Of a DNA stretch of 64,000 nt, positions 39,426-48,555 are shown piece after piece. Origin of the DNA: Cellulomonas timonensis (GTDB taxonomy: Bacteria > Actinomycetota > Actinomycetes > Actinomycetales > Cellulomonadaceae). The stretch covers positions 1,041,091-1,105,090 of the forward strand of contig NZ_FCOT01000013.1 of the NCBI RefSeq assembly GCF_900046455.1. The letters are read 5' to 3'. Under the pieces are notes generated by a model. That model was given only the letters and a program-made list of their open reading frames with translations, did no database searches and was not told the origin of the DNA. Made by a program: the position numbers and the translations under genes. Each line of letters opens with the position of its first letter. Position 1 is the stretch's first letter.

Positions 39426-39453
39426 CGACATGCCTCCCAAAACGCGCATGTCG
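39426..39453. promoter_or_regulatory. inverted repeat upstream of second ABC-2 operon
   Basis: CGACATGC (39426-39433) and GCATGTCG (39446-39453) are perfect 8-bp arms separated by 12 bases. The right arm ends 12 bases before the -10 element TAGCAT (39465-39470), so it covers the -35 region; an operator is more likely than a terminator because no T-run follows. Confidence 0.45.
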
Positions 39454-39464
39454 GACGTTGCGCC

Positions 39465-39470
39465 TAGCAT
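39465..39470 (+). promoter_or_regulatory. -10 element of leaderless DrrA-like gene
   Basis: TAGCAT lies 7 bases before the ATG at 39478. No ribosome binding site is visible. Confidence 0.5.
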
Positions 39471-39477
39471 CGCCCGC

Positions 39478-40455
39478 ATGGGCGATTCGATCATCGCGCG
39501 GGGACTGGTCAAGCGGTACGGGGATGTCGTCGCGCTCGACGGCGTCGACCTGACAGTGCCCACCGGCACCGTGCTCGGGCTGCTCGGCCCGAACGGCGCC
39601 GGCAAGACGACAGTGGTGCGCATCCTCACCACGCTGCTGCGCCCCACCGCCGGGAGCGCCACCGTCGCAGGCGCCGACGTCCTCGCCGAGCCGGCGCGCG
39701 TACGCCGGCACATCGGGCTGTCCGGCCAGTACGCGGCGGTCGACGAGTACCTGACCGGCTTCGAGAACCTCGTCATGATCGGGCGGCTCTACCACCTCGG
39801 GCGGCGCGCGTCGCGGGCGCGCGCGCGTGAGCTGCTCGAGAACTTCTCACTCGCCGAGTCGGGCGACCGGCCCACGCGCACCTACTCCGGCGGGATGCGC
39901 CGCAGGCTCGACCTGGCCGGTGCGCTCGTCGCCGACCCGCCCGTGATCTTCCTGGACGAGCCCACGACCGGCCTCGACCCGCGCGGGCGCACCGAGATGT
40001 GGAACGTCATCCAGACCCTCGTCGCCAAGGGCACCACGCTGCTGCTCACCACGCAGTACCTGGAGGAGGCGGACCTGCTCGCCGACGAGATCGTGGTGAT
40101 CGACCACGGCCGGATCATCGCGCAGGGCACCTCCGACGACCTGAAGCGCGAGGTCGGCGGCGAGCGGCTCGAGCTCACTCTGGCCGACGGCAGCCAGCTC
40201 CCCGAGGCCGAGCGACTGCTCGCCCCCCTCGGCCTCGGCCCACCGACGCTCGACGCGGGTAGGCGCACGCTGCTGATGCCCGTGGCCGGTGGTGCCTCGA
40301 CCCTCGCCGAGACGCTGCGCGTCCTGGACGGGACGTCGATCGCACTCGACGACATCGGCCTGCGCCGCCCGACGCTGGACGACGTGTTCCTCTCCCTGAC
40401 CGGCCGCACGACGCACGACGAGGACGCCGACGACACAGAAGGACGGCAGTCATGA
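39478..40455 (+). CDS. DrrA-like ABC exporter ATPase
   Basis: 325 residues: MGDSIIARGLVKRYGDVVALD, Walker A GPNGAGKTTVVRIL, ISGQYAAVDEYLTGFENL-type DrrA segment (here LSGQYAAVDEYL), signature YSGGMRRRLDLAG, Walker B VIFLDEPTTGLDP and LLTTQYLEEAD. DrrA-type ATPases export hydrophobic compounds such as anthracyclines or lipids with a DrrB permease, which follows here. Start supported by the leaderless -10. Confidence 0.9.
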   Translation: MGDSIIARGLVKRYGDVVALDGVDLTVPTGTVLGLLGPNGAGKTTVVRILTTLLRPTAGSATVAGADVLAEPARVRRHIGLSGQYAAVDEYLTGFENLVMIGRLYHLGRRASRARARELLENFSLAESGDRPTRTYSGGMRRRLDLAGALVADPPVIFLDEPTTGLDPRGRTEMWNVIQTLVAKGTTLLLTTQYLEEADLLADEIVVIDHGRIIAQGTSDDLKREVGGERLELTLADGSQLPEAERLLAPLGLGPPTLDAGRRTLLMPVAGGASTLAETLRVLDGTSIALDDIGLRRPTLDDVFLSLTGRTTHDEDADDTEGRQS

Positions 40456-41255
40456 GAGTGCCCCATGTCGTCGCCGACGCGTCGGTCGTCGCGACGCGCA
40501 ACGTCATCAAGATCAAGCGCGTTCCCGACCTGCTGGTCTTCACCACGCTGTCCCCGATCATGTTCGTCCTGCTGTTCGCCTACGTGTTCGGCGGGGCGAT
40601 CGAGGGCGGCAACGGCGACGAGTACCGGCAGTTCCTCATCGCCGGCATCTTCGCCCAGACGGTGATCTTCGGCGCCACGATCACCGGGGCGGGGCTCGCC
40701 GAGGACGTCAAGAAGGGGATCATCGACCGCTTCCGATCCCTGCCGATGTCCCCGTCCGCGGTCCTCACCGGCCGCACGTTCTCCGACGTCATCAACAACG
40801 TGCTGGTGCTGATCGTCATGTCCCTCACCGGCCTCGTCGTCGGCTGGCGGATCACCAGCTCGTTCTGGGACGCCGCGGCGGGGTACCTACTGCTCATCGT
40901 GTTCGCCTATGCGATCTCGTGGATCTTCGCGTGGGTCGGCATGCTGGTGCCGAGCCCAGAGGTCGTGAACAACGCCTCGTTCATCATCATCTTCCCGCTC
41001 ACGTTCGTCGCGAACACCTTCGTGCCGCTCGACACGATGCCGGCCCCGCTGCAGACCTTCGCCGAGTGGAACCCGGTCTCCTCCGTCACACAGGCGGCGC
41101 GCGAGCTCTTCGGGAACATCCCCGCCGGCACGCCCGAGCCCACGAGCTGGGCGCTGCAGCACCCCGTCGCCTACACGCTGATGTGGTCGGCGCTGATCCT
41201 CGCGGTGTTCGTCCCGCTCGCCAACGCGCAGTACCGCGTCTCCACCAGCCGCTGA
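40452..41255 (+). CDS. DrrB-like ABC exporter permease
   Basis: 267 residues, six predicted membrane helices: FTTLSPIMFVLLFAYVFGGA near the N-terminus, FSDVINNVLVLIVMSLTGLVVG, and FIIIFPLTFVANTFVPLDTMP, which is the conserved ABC-2 exporter segment with EWNPVSSVTQAARELF after it. The ATG overlaps the ATPase stop (ATGA), so the two are one transporter. Confidence 0.9.
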   Translation: MRVPHVVADASVVATRNVIKIKRVPDLLVFTTLSPIMFVLLFAYVFGGAIEGGNGDEYRQFLIAGIFAQTVIFGATITGAGLAEDVKKGIIDRFRSLPMSPSAVLTGRTFSDVINNVLVLIVMSLTGLVVGWRITSSFWDAAAGYLLLIVFAYAISWIFAWVGMLVPSPEVVNNASFIIIFPLTFVANTFVPLDTMPAPLQTFAEWNPVSSVTQAARELFGNIPAGTPEPTSWALQHPVAYTLMWSALILAVFVPLANAQYRVSTSR

Positions 41256-41259
41256 GGCC

Positions 41260-41304
41260 GCTGGGACGGCTGGGACCGCTGGGACCGCTGGGACCGCTGG
41301 GACC
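41260..41304. repeat. five 9-bp tandem repeats
   Basis: GCTGGGACG followed by four GCTGGGACC units, between the permease stop and the ctaA promoter. It is not inside a recognised gene. Confidence 0.85.
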
Positions 41305-41350
41305 GCCGCATGTCACACCCGGCAAGGGCGGTTCGCGTGCCGCCCGCACG

Positions 41351-41356
41351 TACGCT
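41351..41356 (+). promoter_or_regulatory. -10 element of leaderless ctaA
   Basis: TACGCT lies 7 bases before the GTG at 41364. Confidence 0.5.
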
Positions 41357-41363
41357 GGTCCGC

Positions 41364-42341
41364 GTGAGCGCAGCCCTCGTCGCCCCTGACCTCCCCGCCA
41401 CGCGGCGTGACGTGTGGCGCCACCGCGCGATCGTCGCGAACCTCGTCGCCCAGATTGGCATCGTCGTCACCGGCGGCGCGGTGCGGCTGACGGCCTCCGG
41501 GCTCGGCTGCTCCACCTGGCCGATGTGCGAGCCGGGCGCGTTCACCCCGGTGCGGCACGCGGCCGCGACGGGCCACTCGTTCATCGAATTCGGCAACCGC
41601 ACGCTCACCGGCGTGCTCGGCGTGATCGCCCTCGCGGTGGCCTACCTGGTGTGGACGAACCGCAGCCGTGACGACGGCTACCGCAAGCTCGGGCTCGCCC
41701 CGCTGCTCGGGGTCGCCCTGCAGGCGTTGGTGGGCGGCGTGACGGTGCTCCTGGACCTGCACCCCGCGGTGGTCGCCGTGCACATGCTCATCTCCCTGGC
41801 GCTGATCAGCGTCTCGACGCTGCTGCTGCGCCGTGAGCGCGAGGGCGACGGCCCCGCCCACACAGTGGTGGGCCCCGCGATCGTGCGCGCCGGGGGGCTG
41901 CTCGCCGGTGTCGCGGTGGTGCTGCTGAGCCTCGGCGTCATCGTCACCGGCGCGGGCCCGCACGGCGGGGACGACGACGTCGCCTACCGGTTCGCCGTCG
42001 ACCCGGCGCTCATGTCACGACTCCACGCCCTCGCGGTGTGGGTCTTCTGCGGTGTGCTCGCCGTGATCCTCGTCGCGCTGTGGCGCACGGGCGCCCCCGC
42101 CGCCGTCCGCAGGTCCGGGATCCTCCTGGCCGCGGTCACGCTGGCCCAGGGGCTCGTCGGGTACGTGCAGTACTTCACCGGGCTGCCGGCACTGCTCGTC
42201 GGCGTGCACATGCTCGGCGCCGGGCTGCTCGCCGCCGCCCTCCCCTGGTTCCTGGTGAGCCTCCGGGCCCGCGCGCAGGCCACCTTCCCGGACACGGCGG
42301 GAGACGACCCCGGACGGGTCGGCTCCCCCGCCGTCGCCTGA
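41364..42341 (+). CDS. ctaA: heme A synthase (COX15/CtaA)
   Basis: 325 residues, eight predicted membrane helices. Conserved CtaA segments: VVTGGAVRLTASGLGCSTWPMCEPG, with the Cys pair, EFGNRTLTGVLG (Glu-x-x-Asn-Arg), AVHMLISLALIS, and later SRLHALAVWVF and GVHMLGAGLLA, which carry the heme-ligand His residues. It oxidises heme O to heme A for cytochrome c oxidase. The GTG is preferred because of the leaderless -10 at 41351. It ends before a strong bidirectional terminator. Confidence 0.93.
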   Translation: MSAALVAPDLPATRRDVWRHRAIVANLVAQIGIVVTGGAVRLTASGLGCSTWPMCEPGAFTPVRHAAATGHSFIEFGNRTLTGVLGVIALAVAYLVWTNRSRDDGYRKLGLAPLLGVALQALVGGVTVLLDLHPAVVAVHMLISLALISVSTLLLRREREGDGPAHTVVGPAIVRAGGLLAGVAVVLLSLGVIVTGAGPHGGDDDVAYRFAVDPALMSRLHALAVWVFCGVLAVILVALWRTGAPAAVRRSGILLAAVTLAQGLVGYVQYFTGLPALLVGVHMLGAGLLAAALPWFLVSLRARAQATFPDTAGDDPGRVGSPAVA

Positions 42342-42375
42342 CCCGCGCCCCTCGGCGCCCCGTCAGGGCGCACGC

Positions 42376-42414
42376 ACGACGAAGGCCGGCCCCCCAGGGG
42401 CCGGCCTTCGTCGT
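42376..42414. terminator. strong bidirectional terminator between ctaA and NUDIX gene
   Basis: Perfect 18-bp arms (42376-42393 and 42397-42414) with a 3-base CCA loop, followed on the plus strand by a moderately T-rich stretch. It lies between convergent genes. Confidence 0.88.
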
Positions 42415-42438
42415 TGCTGCTCTCGTGCCGCGGCGGGT

Positions 42439-43101
42439 TCAGCCCACCACGGCCACCTCGTCGGCAGCGCGCAGCGTGGACCAGCCACGGTCGCGCGCGG
42501 CGGACGCGGCGAGGATGCCGAGCACCGCCGTCGGGCTGTGCAGGCGACCGCCCAGCACCGCCTCGACGGCGTCGTCCAACGGCACCCACACGGGCACCAT
42601 CTCGGCTTCCTCGTCCTCGCGGGCGAAGCGCTCGTCGTCCGGCACCGGCGACAGGTCGCGGGCCAGGAAGATGACGATCCGCTCGTCCGAGCCGCCCGGC
42701 GACGAGAAGTAGTCCACGAGCACCTGCCAGGAGCCGGCGCGCAGGTCCGCCTCCTCGCCGAGCTCGCGTGCCGCGGCGTCCACCAGCGGCTCCCCCGCGA
42801 CGTCCAGCAGTCCCGCCGGCGGCTCCCACAGCTCGGTGCGCACCGGGTGCCGGTACTGCGAGAGCAGCAGCACCCGGTCGTCGTCGTCGAGGGCGATGAC
42901 CGCGACCGCGCCGGGGTGCGCCACGTACTCGCGCAGCACCTGCGACGGCCCCAGGTCCACCACGTCGCCCACGACGTCCCACACCTTGCCGGCGTGGATC
43001 TGCGTGTGCTCGGTGACGGGCCGGGGCGCCCGCAGATCCGTCAGGCCCTCCGGCGCGGCGACGCGCGTCACTTCGCCCCCGCCGGCGTGGGACTCGGCCA
43101 C
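42439..43101 (-). CDS. NUDIX hydrolase (ADP-ribose pyrophosphatase-like)
   Basis: 220 residues. The NUDIX box is GLLDVAGEPLVDAAARELGEEADL (G-x5-E-x7-RE-x-x-E-E pattern) with its Glu cluster intact. The preceding LSQYRHPVRTELWEPPAG is the ADP-ribose/nucleoside-diphosphate-sugar class signature. It starts at a GTG just after the pyrG stop (one base gap), matching the pyrG-Rv1700 arrangement of Mycobacterium. The exact substrate is inferred. Confidence 0.9.
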   Translation of the reverse strand: MAESHAGGGEVTRVAAPEGLTDLRAPRPVTEHTQIHAGKVWDVVGDVVDLGPSQVLREYVAHPGAVAVIALDDDDRVLLLSQYRHPVRTELWEPPAGLLDVAGEPLVDAAARELGEEADLRAGSWQVLVDYFSSPGGSDERIVIFLARDLSPVPDDERFAREDEEAEMVPVWVPLDDAVEAVLGGRLHSPTAVLGILAASAARDRGWSTLRAADEVAVVG

Positions 43102-43102
43102 G

Positions 43103-44788
43103 TCAGTCCTCGTCCGTGCCGCGCCGCTCGAGCGCCGCGCCGATGAGGCCGGCGAACAGCGGGTGCGCGCGGTTCGGGCGCGACTTGAACTCGGGGTGCG
43201 CCTGCGTCGAGACGTAGTACGGGTGCACCTCACGCGGCAGCTCGACGAACTCGACGAGCGAGTCGTCCGGGGACGCGCCCGAGACCACGAGACCAGCGCC
43301 CTCGAGCTTGTCGCGGTAGGCGTTGTTCACCTCGTAGCGGTGGCGGTGACGCTCGGAGACCTCGGTGGTCCCGTAGGCCTGCGCCACGACGGAGCCCGGC
43401 CTCAGCACGGCGGGGTACGCGCCGAGGCGCATCGTGCCGCCCAGGTCGCCCGCGCCGTCGACGATCGCGAGCTGCTCGGCCATCGTCGCGACGACCGGGT
43501 CGGCGGGGTTCGTGTCGAACTCGGAGGACGACGCCTCCGGGAGCCCCAGCACGTTGCGGGCGTACTCGATGACCATGCACTGCAAGCCCAGGCAGATGCC
43601 GAGCGTCGGCACCTGCTGCTCACGGGCCCAGCGCAGGGCGCCGAGCTTTCCCTCGATGCCGCGCACCCCGAAGCCACCGGGGACCAGCACGGCGTCGACG
43701 CCCTCGAGTGCCAGGGCCGCGTCCTCCGGGGTCTGGCAGTCGTCGGACGTGACCCAGCGGATGACCACGCGCGTGTCGTGGTGGAACCCGCCGGCGCGGA
43801 GCGCCTCGGTGACCGAGAGATACGCGTCGGGCAGGTCGATGTACTTGCCGACGAGCGCGACCTCGACCTGGTGGGCCGGGGCGTGCACGCGCTGCAGCAG
43901 CGCGTCCCAGCTGTCCCAGTCGACGTCGCGGAACGGCAGGCCGAGCCGCTGCACCACGTAGGCGTCCAGGCCCTCGGAGTGCAGCACCTTCGGAATGTCG
44001 TAGATGCTCGGCGCGTCCTTGCACGTGACGACTGCCTCGACGTCGACGTCGCAGAACAGGGCGATCTTGCGCTTGGTCGACTCGGGGATGTCCCGGTCCG
44101 ACCGGCACACGATCGCGTCCGGCTGGATGCCGATCGAGCGCAGCGCCGCAACCGAGTGCTGCGTGGGCTTGGTCTTGAGCTCGCCGCTCGGGCCGATGTA
44201 CGGCACCAGGGAGACGTGCAGGAAGAAGACGTTGTCGCGGCCGAGGTCGTGCCGCACCTGGCGTGCCGCCTCGAGGAACGGCTGCGACTCGATGTCGCCG
44301 ACGGTGCCACCGATCTCGGTGATGATCACGTCCGGCGGCGACCCGACGGCGGGGTGCGCCTGGGACCGCATGCGGGCCTTGATCTCGTCGGTGATGTGCG
44401 GGATGACCTGCACGGTGTCGCCGAGGTACTCGCCGCGCCGCTCCTTGGCGATCACCTGGGAGTAGACCTGGCCGGTCGTCACGTTCGCGGAGCCGACGAG
44501 GTCGACGTCCAGGAAGCGCTCGTAGTGGCCGACGTCCAGGTCCGTCTCGGCGCCGTCCTCGGTGACGAAGACCTCGCCATGCTGGAACGGGTTCATGGTG
44601 CCCGGGTCGACGTTCAGGTACGGGTCGAGCTTCTGCATCGTGACCCGCATGCCCCGGGAGCGCAAAAGACGCCCGAGGCTGCTGGCCGTCAAGCCCTTGC
44701 CGAGTGAGGAGGCAACGCCTCCAGTAACGAAGATGTGCCGGGTCGTGTTGTCCGACCGCCCGGAGAGTCGATCTGCGCGCTCTGCCAC
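43103..44788 (-). CDS. pyrG: CTP synthase
   Basis: 561 residues. Synthetase domain: [21 protein letters not shown] (P-loop), [38 protein letters not shown]-terminal glutamine amidotransferase: [15 protein letters not shown] with the nucleophile Cys, and THPEF-type His-Glu in [10 protein letters not shown]. It converts UTP, ATP and glutamine to CTP. The GTG at 44788 is chosen because TAGAGT lies 8 bases upstream (leaderless) and the protein then has normal length; the frame stays open further upstream. Confidence 0.95.
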   Translation of the reverse strand: MAERADRLSGRSDNTTRHIFVTGGVASSLGKGLTASSLGRLLRSRGMRVTMQKLDPYLNVDPGTMNPFQHGEVFVTEDGAETDLDVGHYERFLDVDLVGSANVTTGQVYSQVIAKERRGEYLGDTVQVIPHITDEIKARMRSQAHPAVGSPPDVIITEIGGTVGDIESQPFLEAARQVRHDLGRDNVFFLHVSLVPYIGPSGELKTKPTQHSVAALRSIGIQPDAIVCRSDRDIPESTKRKIALFCDVDVEAVVTCKDAPSIYDIPKVLHSEGLDAYVVQRLGLPFRDVDWDSWDALLQRVHAPAHQVEVALVGKYIDLPDAYLSVTEALRAGGFHHDTRVVIRWVTSDDCQTPEDAALALEGVDAVLVPGGFGVRGIEGKLGALRWAREQQVPTLGICLGLQCMVIEYARNVLGLPEASSSEFDTNPADPVVATMAEQLAIVDGAGDLGGTMRLGAYPAVLRPGSVVAQAYGTTEVSERHRHRYEVNNAYRDKLEGAGLVVSGASPDDSLVEFVELPREVHPYYVSTQAHPEFKSRPNRAHPLFAGLIGAALERRGTDED

Positions 44789-44796
44789 GGGCTTCC

Positions 44797-44802
44797 ACTC
44801 TA
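44797..44802 (-). promoter_or_regulatory. -10 element of pyrG
   Basis: TAGAGT on the minus strand, 8 bases before the pyrG GTG. It lies in the ~90-base gap after the glycosyltransferase gene and suggests pyrG has its own promoter. Confidence 0.45.
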
Positions 44803-44879
44803 CCGGAGAGATCAGCGCCGTCGACCCTCGCGCAGGGTGAGTCACAGCACTCTCCATCGTCGCCCGCGACGCGGCGCGG

Positions 44880-46004
44880 TCAGTCACGCGACGAGGCCCG
44901 CCCGCTGTAGACGGCACGGAGTTGCGCCACGACGTCGGCGACACGGGGCAGCGTCGCCGCCTGTGCCCGGGACGCCGCAGCGAGCGCCGCGCGATGCGTC
45001 GGGTCCCCGAGGACCTCGCCCAGGGCCTGCGCCAGGCCGTCGACGTCGCCCACCGGCACCAGCACGGCAGCGTCCCCGGTGACCTCCCGGGTGCCTCCCG
45101 CGTCGGTGGCGACGACGGGGGCGCCGAGCTGGAGCGCCTCCTGCACCGCGATGGGCTGCCCTTCCCACACGGCGGTGCTGGCCACGACGTCGGCGGCCGC
45201 CATCAGGTCGGCCACGTCCTCACGACGCCCGAGGAGGCGCACCGGGAGCCGTTCGGCGTCGATGCGCGACTGCAGCTCGCCGCGGAGCGGCCCGTCACCC
45301 GCGACGGCCCACAGCAGGCCGCGCTGCCCCGGAGCCGGGCTGAGCCGGGCAGCCGCGTCCGCGAGCAGCCCCAGGCCCTTCTGCGGCGCCAGCCGCGCCA
45401 CGCTCACCACGAGCATGTCGTCCGCCCCCAGGCCGAGCGCGCTCCGCACCGCGGCACGGTCCACGCCGGGCTCGGGCAGCGGCGGCGCGGGGACCAGCGC
45501 GCGCAGCGCCTGGCGTGCGCCCCGGGCCCGGGCAAGGGTGACGAGGTCCCCCGAGACGCCGAGCACCACATCCGCGCCACGCGCCACGACCCGCTCGAGC
45601 ACTGCGGAGACCGCACGGATGGCGCGGCCGCCGACGGGCAGGTTGTGCAGGGTGACGACCACTCGGGGACGCGACCGGGACGGGAGGGATCGGACCGCGA
45701 GCACCGCGAGAGCGCCCGCGCGCAGGCCGTGGGCGTGCACCACATGGGCGCCCGACGCCAGGGCGCGAAGCCGGAGCACCGCCCGGACATCGGCGGGGCG
45801 CGGCCGGTCCGCGATCGGCGTCGCGTGGAAGACGGCTGCCCCGTCGCGCGGGGCGACCACAACGGCCAGCTCCGGCGGTCCGGCCACGTGCACGGTGTCC
45901 GCCTGCTCCGACTCCGGCACTGTCTCGCCCAACGCGCTCGTGATCTGGGCGACGTGACGCGCCACGCCGCCCGCGCTCGACCCCAGCACCTGCAAGATCC
46001 TCAT
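44880..46004 (-). CDS. GT4-type glycosyltransferase
   Basis: 374 residues, GT-B fold: [18 protein letters not shown] at the N-terminus, [43 protein letters not shown], and the donor-binding segment [26 protein letters not shown] with the E-x7-E arrangement partly altered (Glu...Glu present). It most likely adds a sugar from a nucleotide sugar to a lipid-linked or cell-surface acceptor. Its start overlaps the murJ stop (ATGA), placing it in a module with a flippase and an MraY-like transferase. Confidence 0.85.
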   Translation of the reverse strand: MRILQVLGSSAGGVARHVAQITSALGETVPESEQADTVHVAGPPELAVVVAPRDGAAVFHATPIADRPRPADVRAVLRLRALASGAHVVHAHGLRAGALAVLAVRSLPSRSRPRVVVTLHNLPVGGRAIRAVSAVLERVVARGADVVLGVSGDLVTLARARGARQALRALVPAPPLPEPGVDRAAVRSALGLGADDMLVVSVARLAPQKGLGLLADAAARLSPAPGQRGLLWAVAGDGPLRGELQSRIDAERLPVRLLGRREDVADLMAAADVVASTAVWEGQPIAVQEALQLGAPVVATDAGGTREVTGDAAVLVPVGDVDGLAQALGEVLGDPTHRAALAAASRAQAATLPRVADVVAQLRAVYSGRASSRD

Positions 46005-47662
46005 GGCGTGTCTCCCTCGTCGCCGCCGTGCGCCGCCAGCGGACGGGCGCCGCGGTCCAGTCCCAGGACCCCCCGCAGCGTCCCCCTGTCGAAAGCCAGG
46101 ACAGCGGCGACGACCACCAGCACCGCTAGCGCGCCACCCCCGGCGCCCGCGCCGACGGCTGGCGCCCAGCCGTGGCCGAAGATCGCCAGCGCCTCGACGG
46201 TGGTCCACCGGCCCGCGACGGCGCCGACGAGCACCCCGGCCGCGAGGACCGTCAATGTGCGCGGGAAGCCGTGCAGCACCCCCGTGCCACCGGCCCGCCG
46301 CAACGCCGCCAGCAGCGCCACGCCGGCCACCGTCATGCCGATCGTGTTCGCCACCCCGAGGGCGGTGAGCATGCGGGCGTCGTCGCCCGTGGGGACCCAG
46401 AGCCAGGCTAGGAGCCCGGCGGACACGGCGACGGCGGACCAGCCCCAGGCCGCGGCGACGACGGCGGCCCGTCCGCGCTCCAGTGCGTACAGGGCCCGAG
46501 AGACGTGGAACAGCAGCGCGAAGCCCAGCAGGCCCGGCGCCATCCAGGTCAGCGCGGGTCCCATCGCCACGACCAGGCCGGACTCCTCGGGCTGCGCGAT
46601 CGAGATGAACAGCTCGGCGACAGCCGGTGCGGCGGCGATCAGCGCGGCCACCCCGACACCCGCCGCGACGACCACGGCGCGGGTGGTCAGCGCCGCCATC
46701 TCGGCGAAGCCCTCGCGGGCCGGCCGGGCGGCACGATCGGCGAGCCGCGGGAACGTGCTCGTCGCCAACGGGACCGCCAGGACGGCGTACGGGAGCAAGT
46801 AGACGGCCTGGGCGTACAGGAAGACGGTCCATGCCCGCCCACCGGCCAGCAGCAGCATCACCACGACGGAGGCCTGCTGGGCGACCAGGGCGCCGATCCC
46901 CGCGAACGCGAGGCTGCGCACCCGGGCGGCCACCCCGGGCGGGAAGCTCAACGTGGGCCGGAAGCGCACGCCCGAGCGCAGCACCGGGATGAGCAGCGGC
47001 AGGCTCATCGCCGCGACCCCCGCCGTGGTGCCCCAGGCCAGCCAGTCCAAGGCGCCGGGCGGCAGCGCCGACGCGTCGTTGCGCTGCTGGTCCGCGAGCT
47101 GCCCGTAGACGGCGTACGCGACGATGACCACCGCCGTGGACAGCGCCGGGGCGAGGGCCGGCCAGAAGAACCGGCGCTGCGCCTGGAGCAGGCCGGACAA
47201 CACGACGCCGAGCCCGTAGAGCGGGATCTGCACCGCGAAGACCAGGATGAAGTAGCGGATCAACTCGGGCTCGACGGGGCCCTCGCTGATCCCCGCGAAC
47301 AGCCGAGCGAGCGGGTCGGCGGCGAGGGCGAGCACGATCGCCAACGGCACGAGCACCAGCAACGTCCAGCCCAGCAGCGCGGAGGAGATGCGGTTGACCT
47401 CGGCCCGGTCACCGCGCCGCAGGGGCCCGGTGATGACGGGGATCAGCGCCCCGGCGAGCGCGCCGCCCGCGGCGACCTCGAACAGCACGTTCGGCAGGGT
47501 GTTCGCGGTGTTGTACGCCCCGCCGATCAGGCCGGAGCCGACGGCGCCGGCCTGCACGAACCATCGCCCGAAGCCGAGCAGCCGGCTGATCACCGTGATC
47601 GCGGCGATCATCGCCGCCGCGCTGGCGAGGCCGCCCAGCGCCCGCCTCGTCGACGTGCTCAC
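46001..47662 (-). CDS. murJ: MurJ-family lipid flippase (MVF/MATE-like)
   Basis: 553 residues with about 14 hydrophobic helices. The N-terminal region AAMIAAITVISRLLGFGRWFV and AYNTANTLPNVLFEVAAGGALAGALIPV is the classic MurJ signature with the conserved Arg residues. The middle section PLYGLGVVLSGLLQAQRRFFWPALAP is also typical. It starts at GTG overlapping the upstream gene's stop (GTGA). Whether it flips lipid II or another undecaprenyl-linked glycan is uncertain, since it lies between sugar-transfer genes rather than near the chromosomal origin. Confidence 0.92.
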   Translation of the reverse strand: MSTSTRRALGGLASAAAMIAAITVISRLLGFGRWFVQAGAVGSGLIGGAYNTANTLPNVLFEVAAGGALAGALIPVITGPLRRGDRAEVNRISSALLGWTLLVLVPLAIVLALAADPLARLFAGISEGPVEPELIRYFILVFAVQIPLYGLGVVLSGLLQAQRRFFWPALAPALSTAVVIVAYAVYGQLADQQRNDASALPPGALDWLAWGTTAGVAAMSLPLLIPVLRSGVRFRPTLSFPPGVAARVRSLAFAGIGALVAQQASVVVMLLLAGGRAWTVFLYAQAVYLLPYAVLAVPLATSTFPRLADRAARPAREGFAEMAALTTRAVVVAAGVGVAALIAAAPAVAELFISIAQPEESGLVVAMGPALTWMAPGLLGFALLFHVSRALYALERGRAAVVAAAWGWSAVAVSAGLLAWLWVPTGDDARMLTALGVANTIGMTVAGVALLAALRRAGGTGVLHGFPRTLTVLAAGVLVGAVAGRWTTVEALAIFGHGWAPAVGAGAGGGALAVLVVVAAVLAFDRGTLRGVLGLDRGARPLAAHGGDEGDTP

Positions 47663-48555
47663 GCGGGGCGGCTCTCGTCTCCGGCGGGCGCCGCCGGGCG
47701 CCTGCCCCAGGCGTCGAGCTCGCGGAGCACGGGGGTGCGGGCGATGACCTGGGTGAAGCTGACACGCTCGCTGGCCACCGTCAGGCCGACGGCGCCCGCG
47801 AGCAGCGCGAGGCGCACCCGCCGGGGCGCGTCGAGCACCACCGCGGCGCCGAGCATGGCGCCGAGGGCATTGGCGCCGCCGTCCCCGAGCATGTCCCGCT
47901 CGGCGAGGTCCGCCTCGAGCCCCGCGGAGGCGACACCGACGACGGCGGCCGCCGTCCCGGCGCCCGCTCCCCCGGCGACCGCCATGGGGGCCGCCGCGAG
48001 GGCGACGGCCTTGAGCGCCCGCCCGGGCCGCAGGTCCAGCAGGTTGACCAGGTTCGCCGAGGCGGCGATCAGGGCGCCGGACGCCGCGACGTCGGCGGTC
48101 CACCCGAGGGCCGAGCGCCGGGACCCGTCAGCCGACCGCAGCGGGGTCGCCACGGCGGCGGCGGCCAGCGCGCCCGCCCCGATGCCCAGCACCTTGAGCG
48201 CCCCGGTGGTGAGACGCCCGGACCGCAGCGCGCCCAGGTGGCCGCGCAGTCCCTTCGCGCGCCGGTCCTGGTCCTCGGCGAGGTCGTCGATCAGCCCGAA
48301 CGTGGCGCCGGCAGTCGTCGCGAGCCCGGTGGCGACCGCGCCACGGGCCGACGAGGCGCCGATCACCCCTCCGGCCAGCAGCCCGACGGCGGCGGCCGGC
48401 CCGGAGAGCAGGCTGACCGGCTCGCCACGGTGGTTCATCCGGGTCCAGCGGCGCGAGCCGCCGGGCGGGTCCTCGTCGAGGGCTCCCCGCACCGCGAGGG
48501 TGGCTCCGGACGCCGCGAGCGCCGCTGCGAGCCGTTGCCCCATCCCGACGCTCAT
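47659..48555 (-). CDS. MraY/WecA-like membrane glycosyl-phosphate transferase
   Basis: 298 residues, membrane-rich. Family aspartates are in TFGLIDDLAEDQDRRAKGLRGHL and the substrate-site motif NLVNLLDLRPGRALK; DMLGDGGANALGAMLGA corresponds to the third motif. Such enzymes join a sugar-1-phosphate to undecaprenyl phosphate. It is shorter and more Ala-rich than MraY (about 350), so it may be a divergent WecA/TagO-like member. It overlaps steB (4 bases) upstream and murJ downstream. The donor sugar is unknown. Confidence 0.75.
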   Translation of the reverse strand: MSVGMGQRLAAALAASGATLAVRGALDEDPPGGSRRWTRMNHRGEPVSLLSGPAAAVGLLAGGVIGASSARGAVATGLATTAGATFGLIDDLAEDQDRRAKGLRGHLGALRSGRLTTGALKVLGIGAGALAAAAVATPLRSADGSRRSALGWTADVAASGALIAASANLVNLLDLRPGRALKAVALAAAPMAVAGGAGAGTAAAVVGVASAGLEADLAERDMLGDGGANALGAMLGAAVVLDAPRRVRLALLAGAVGLTVASERVSFTQVIARTPVLRELDAWGRRPAAPAGDESRPA

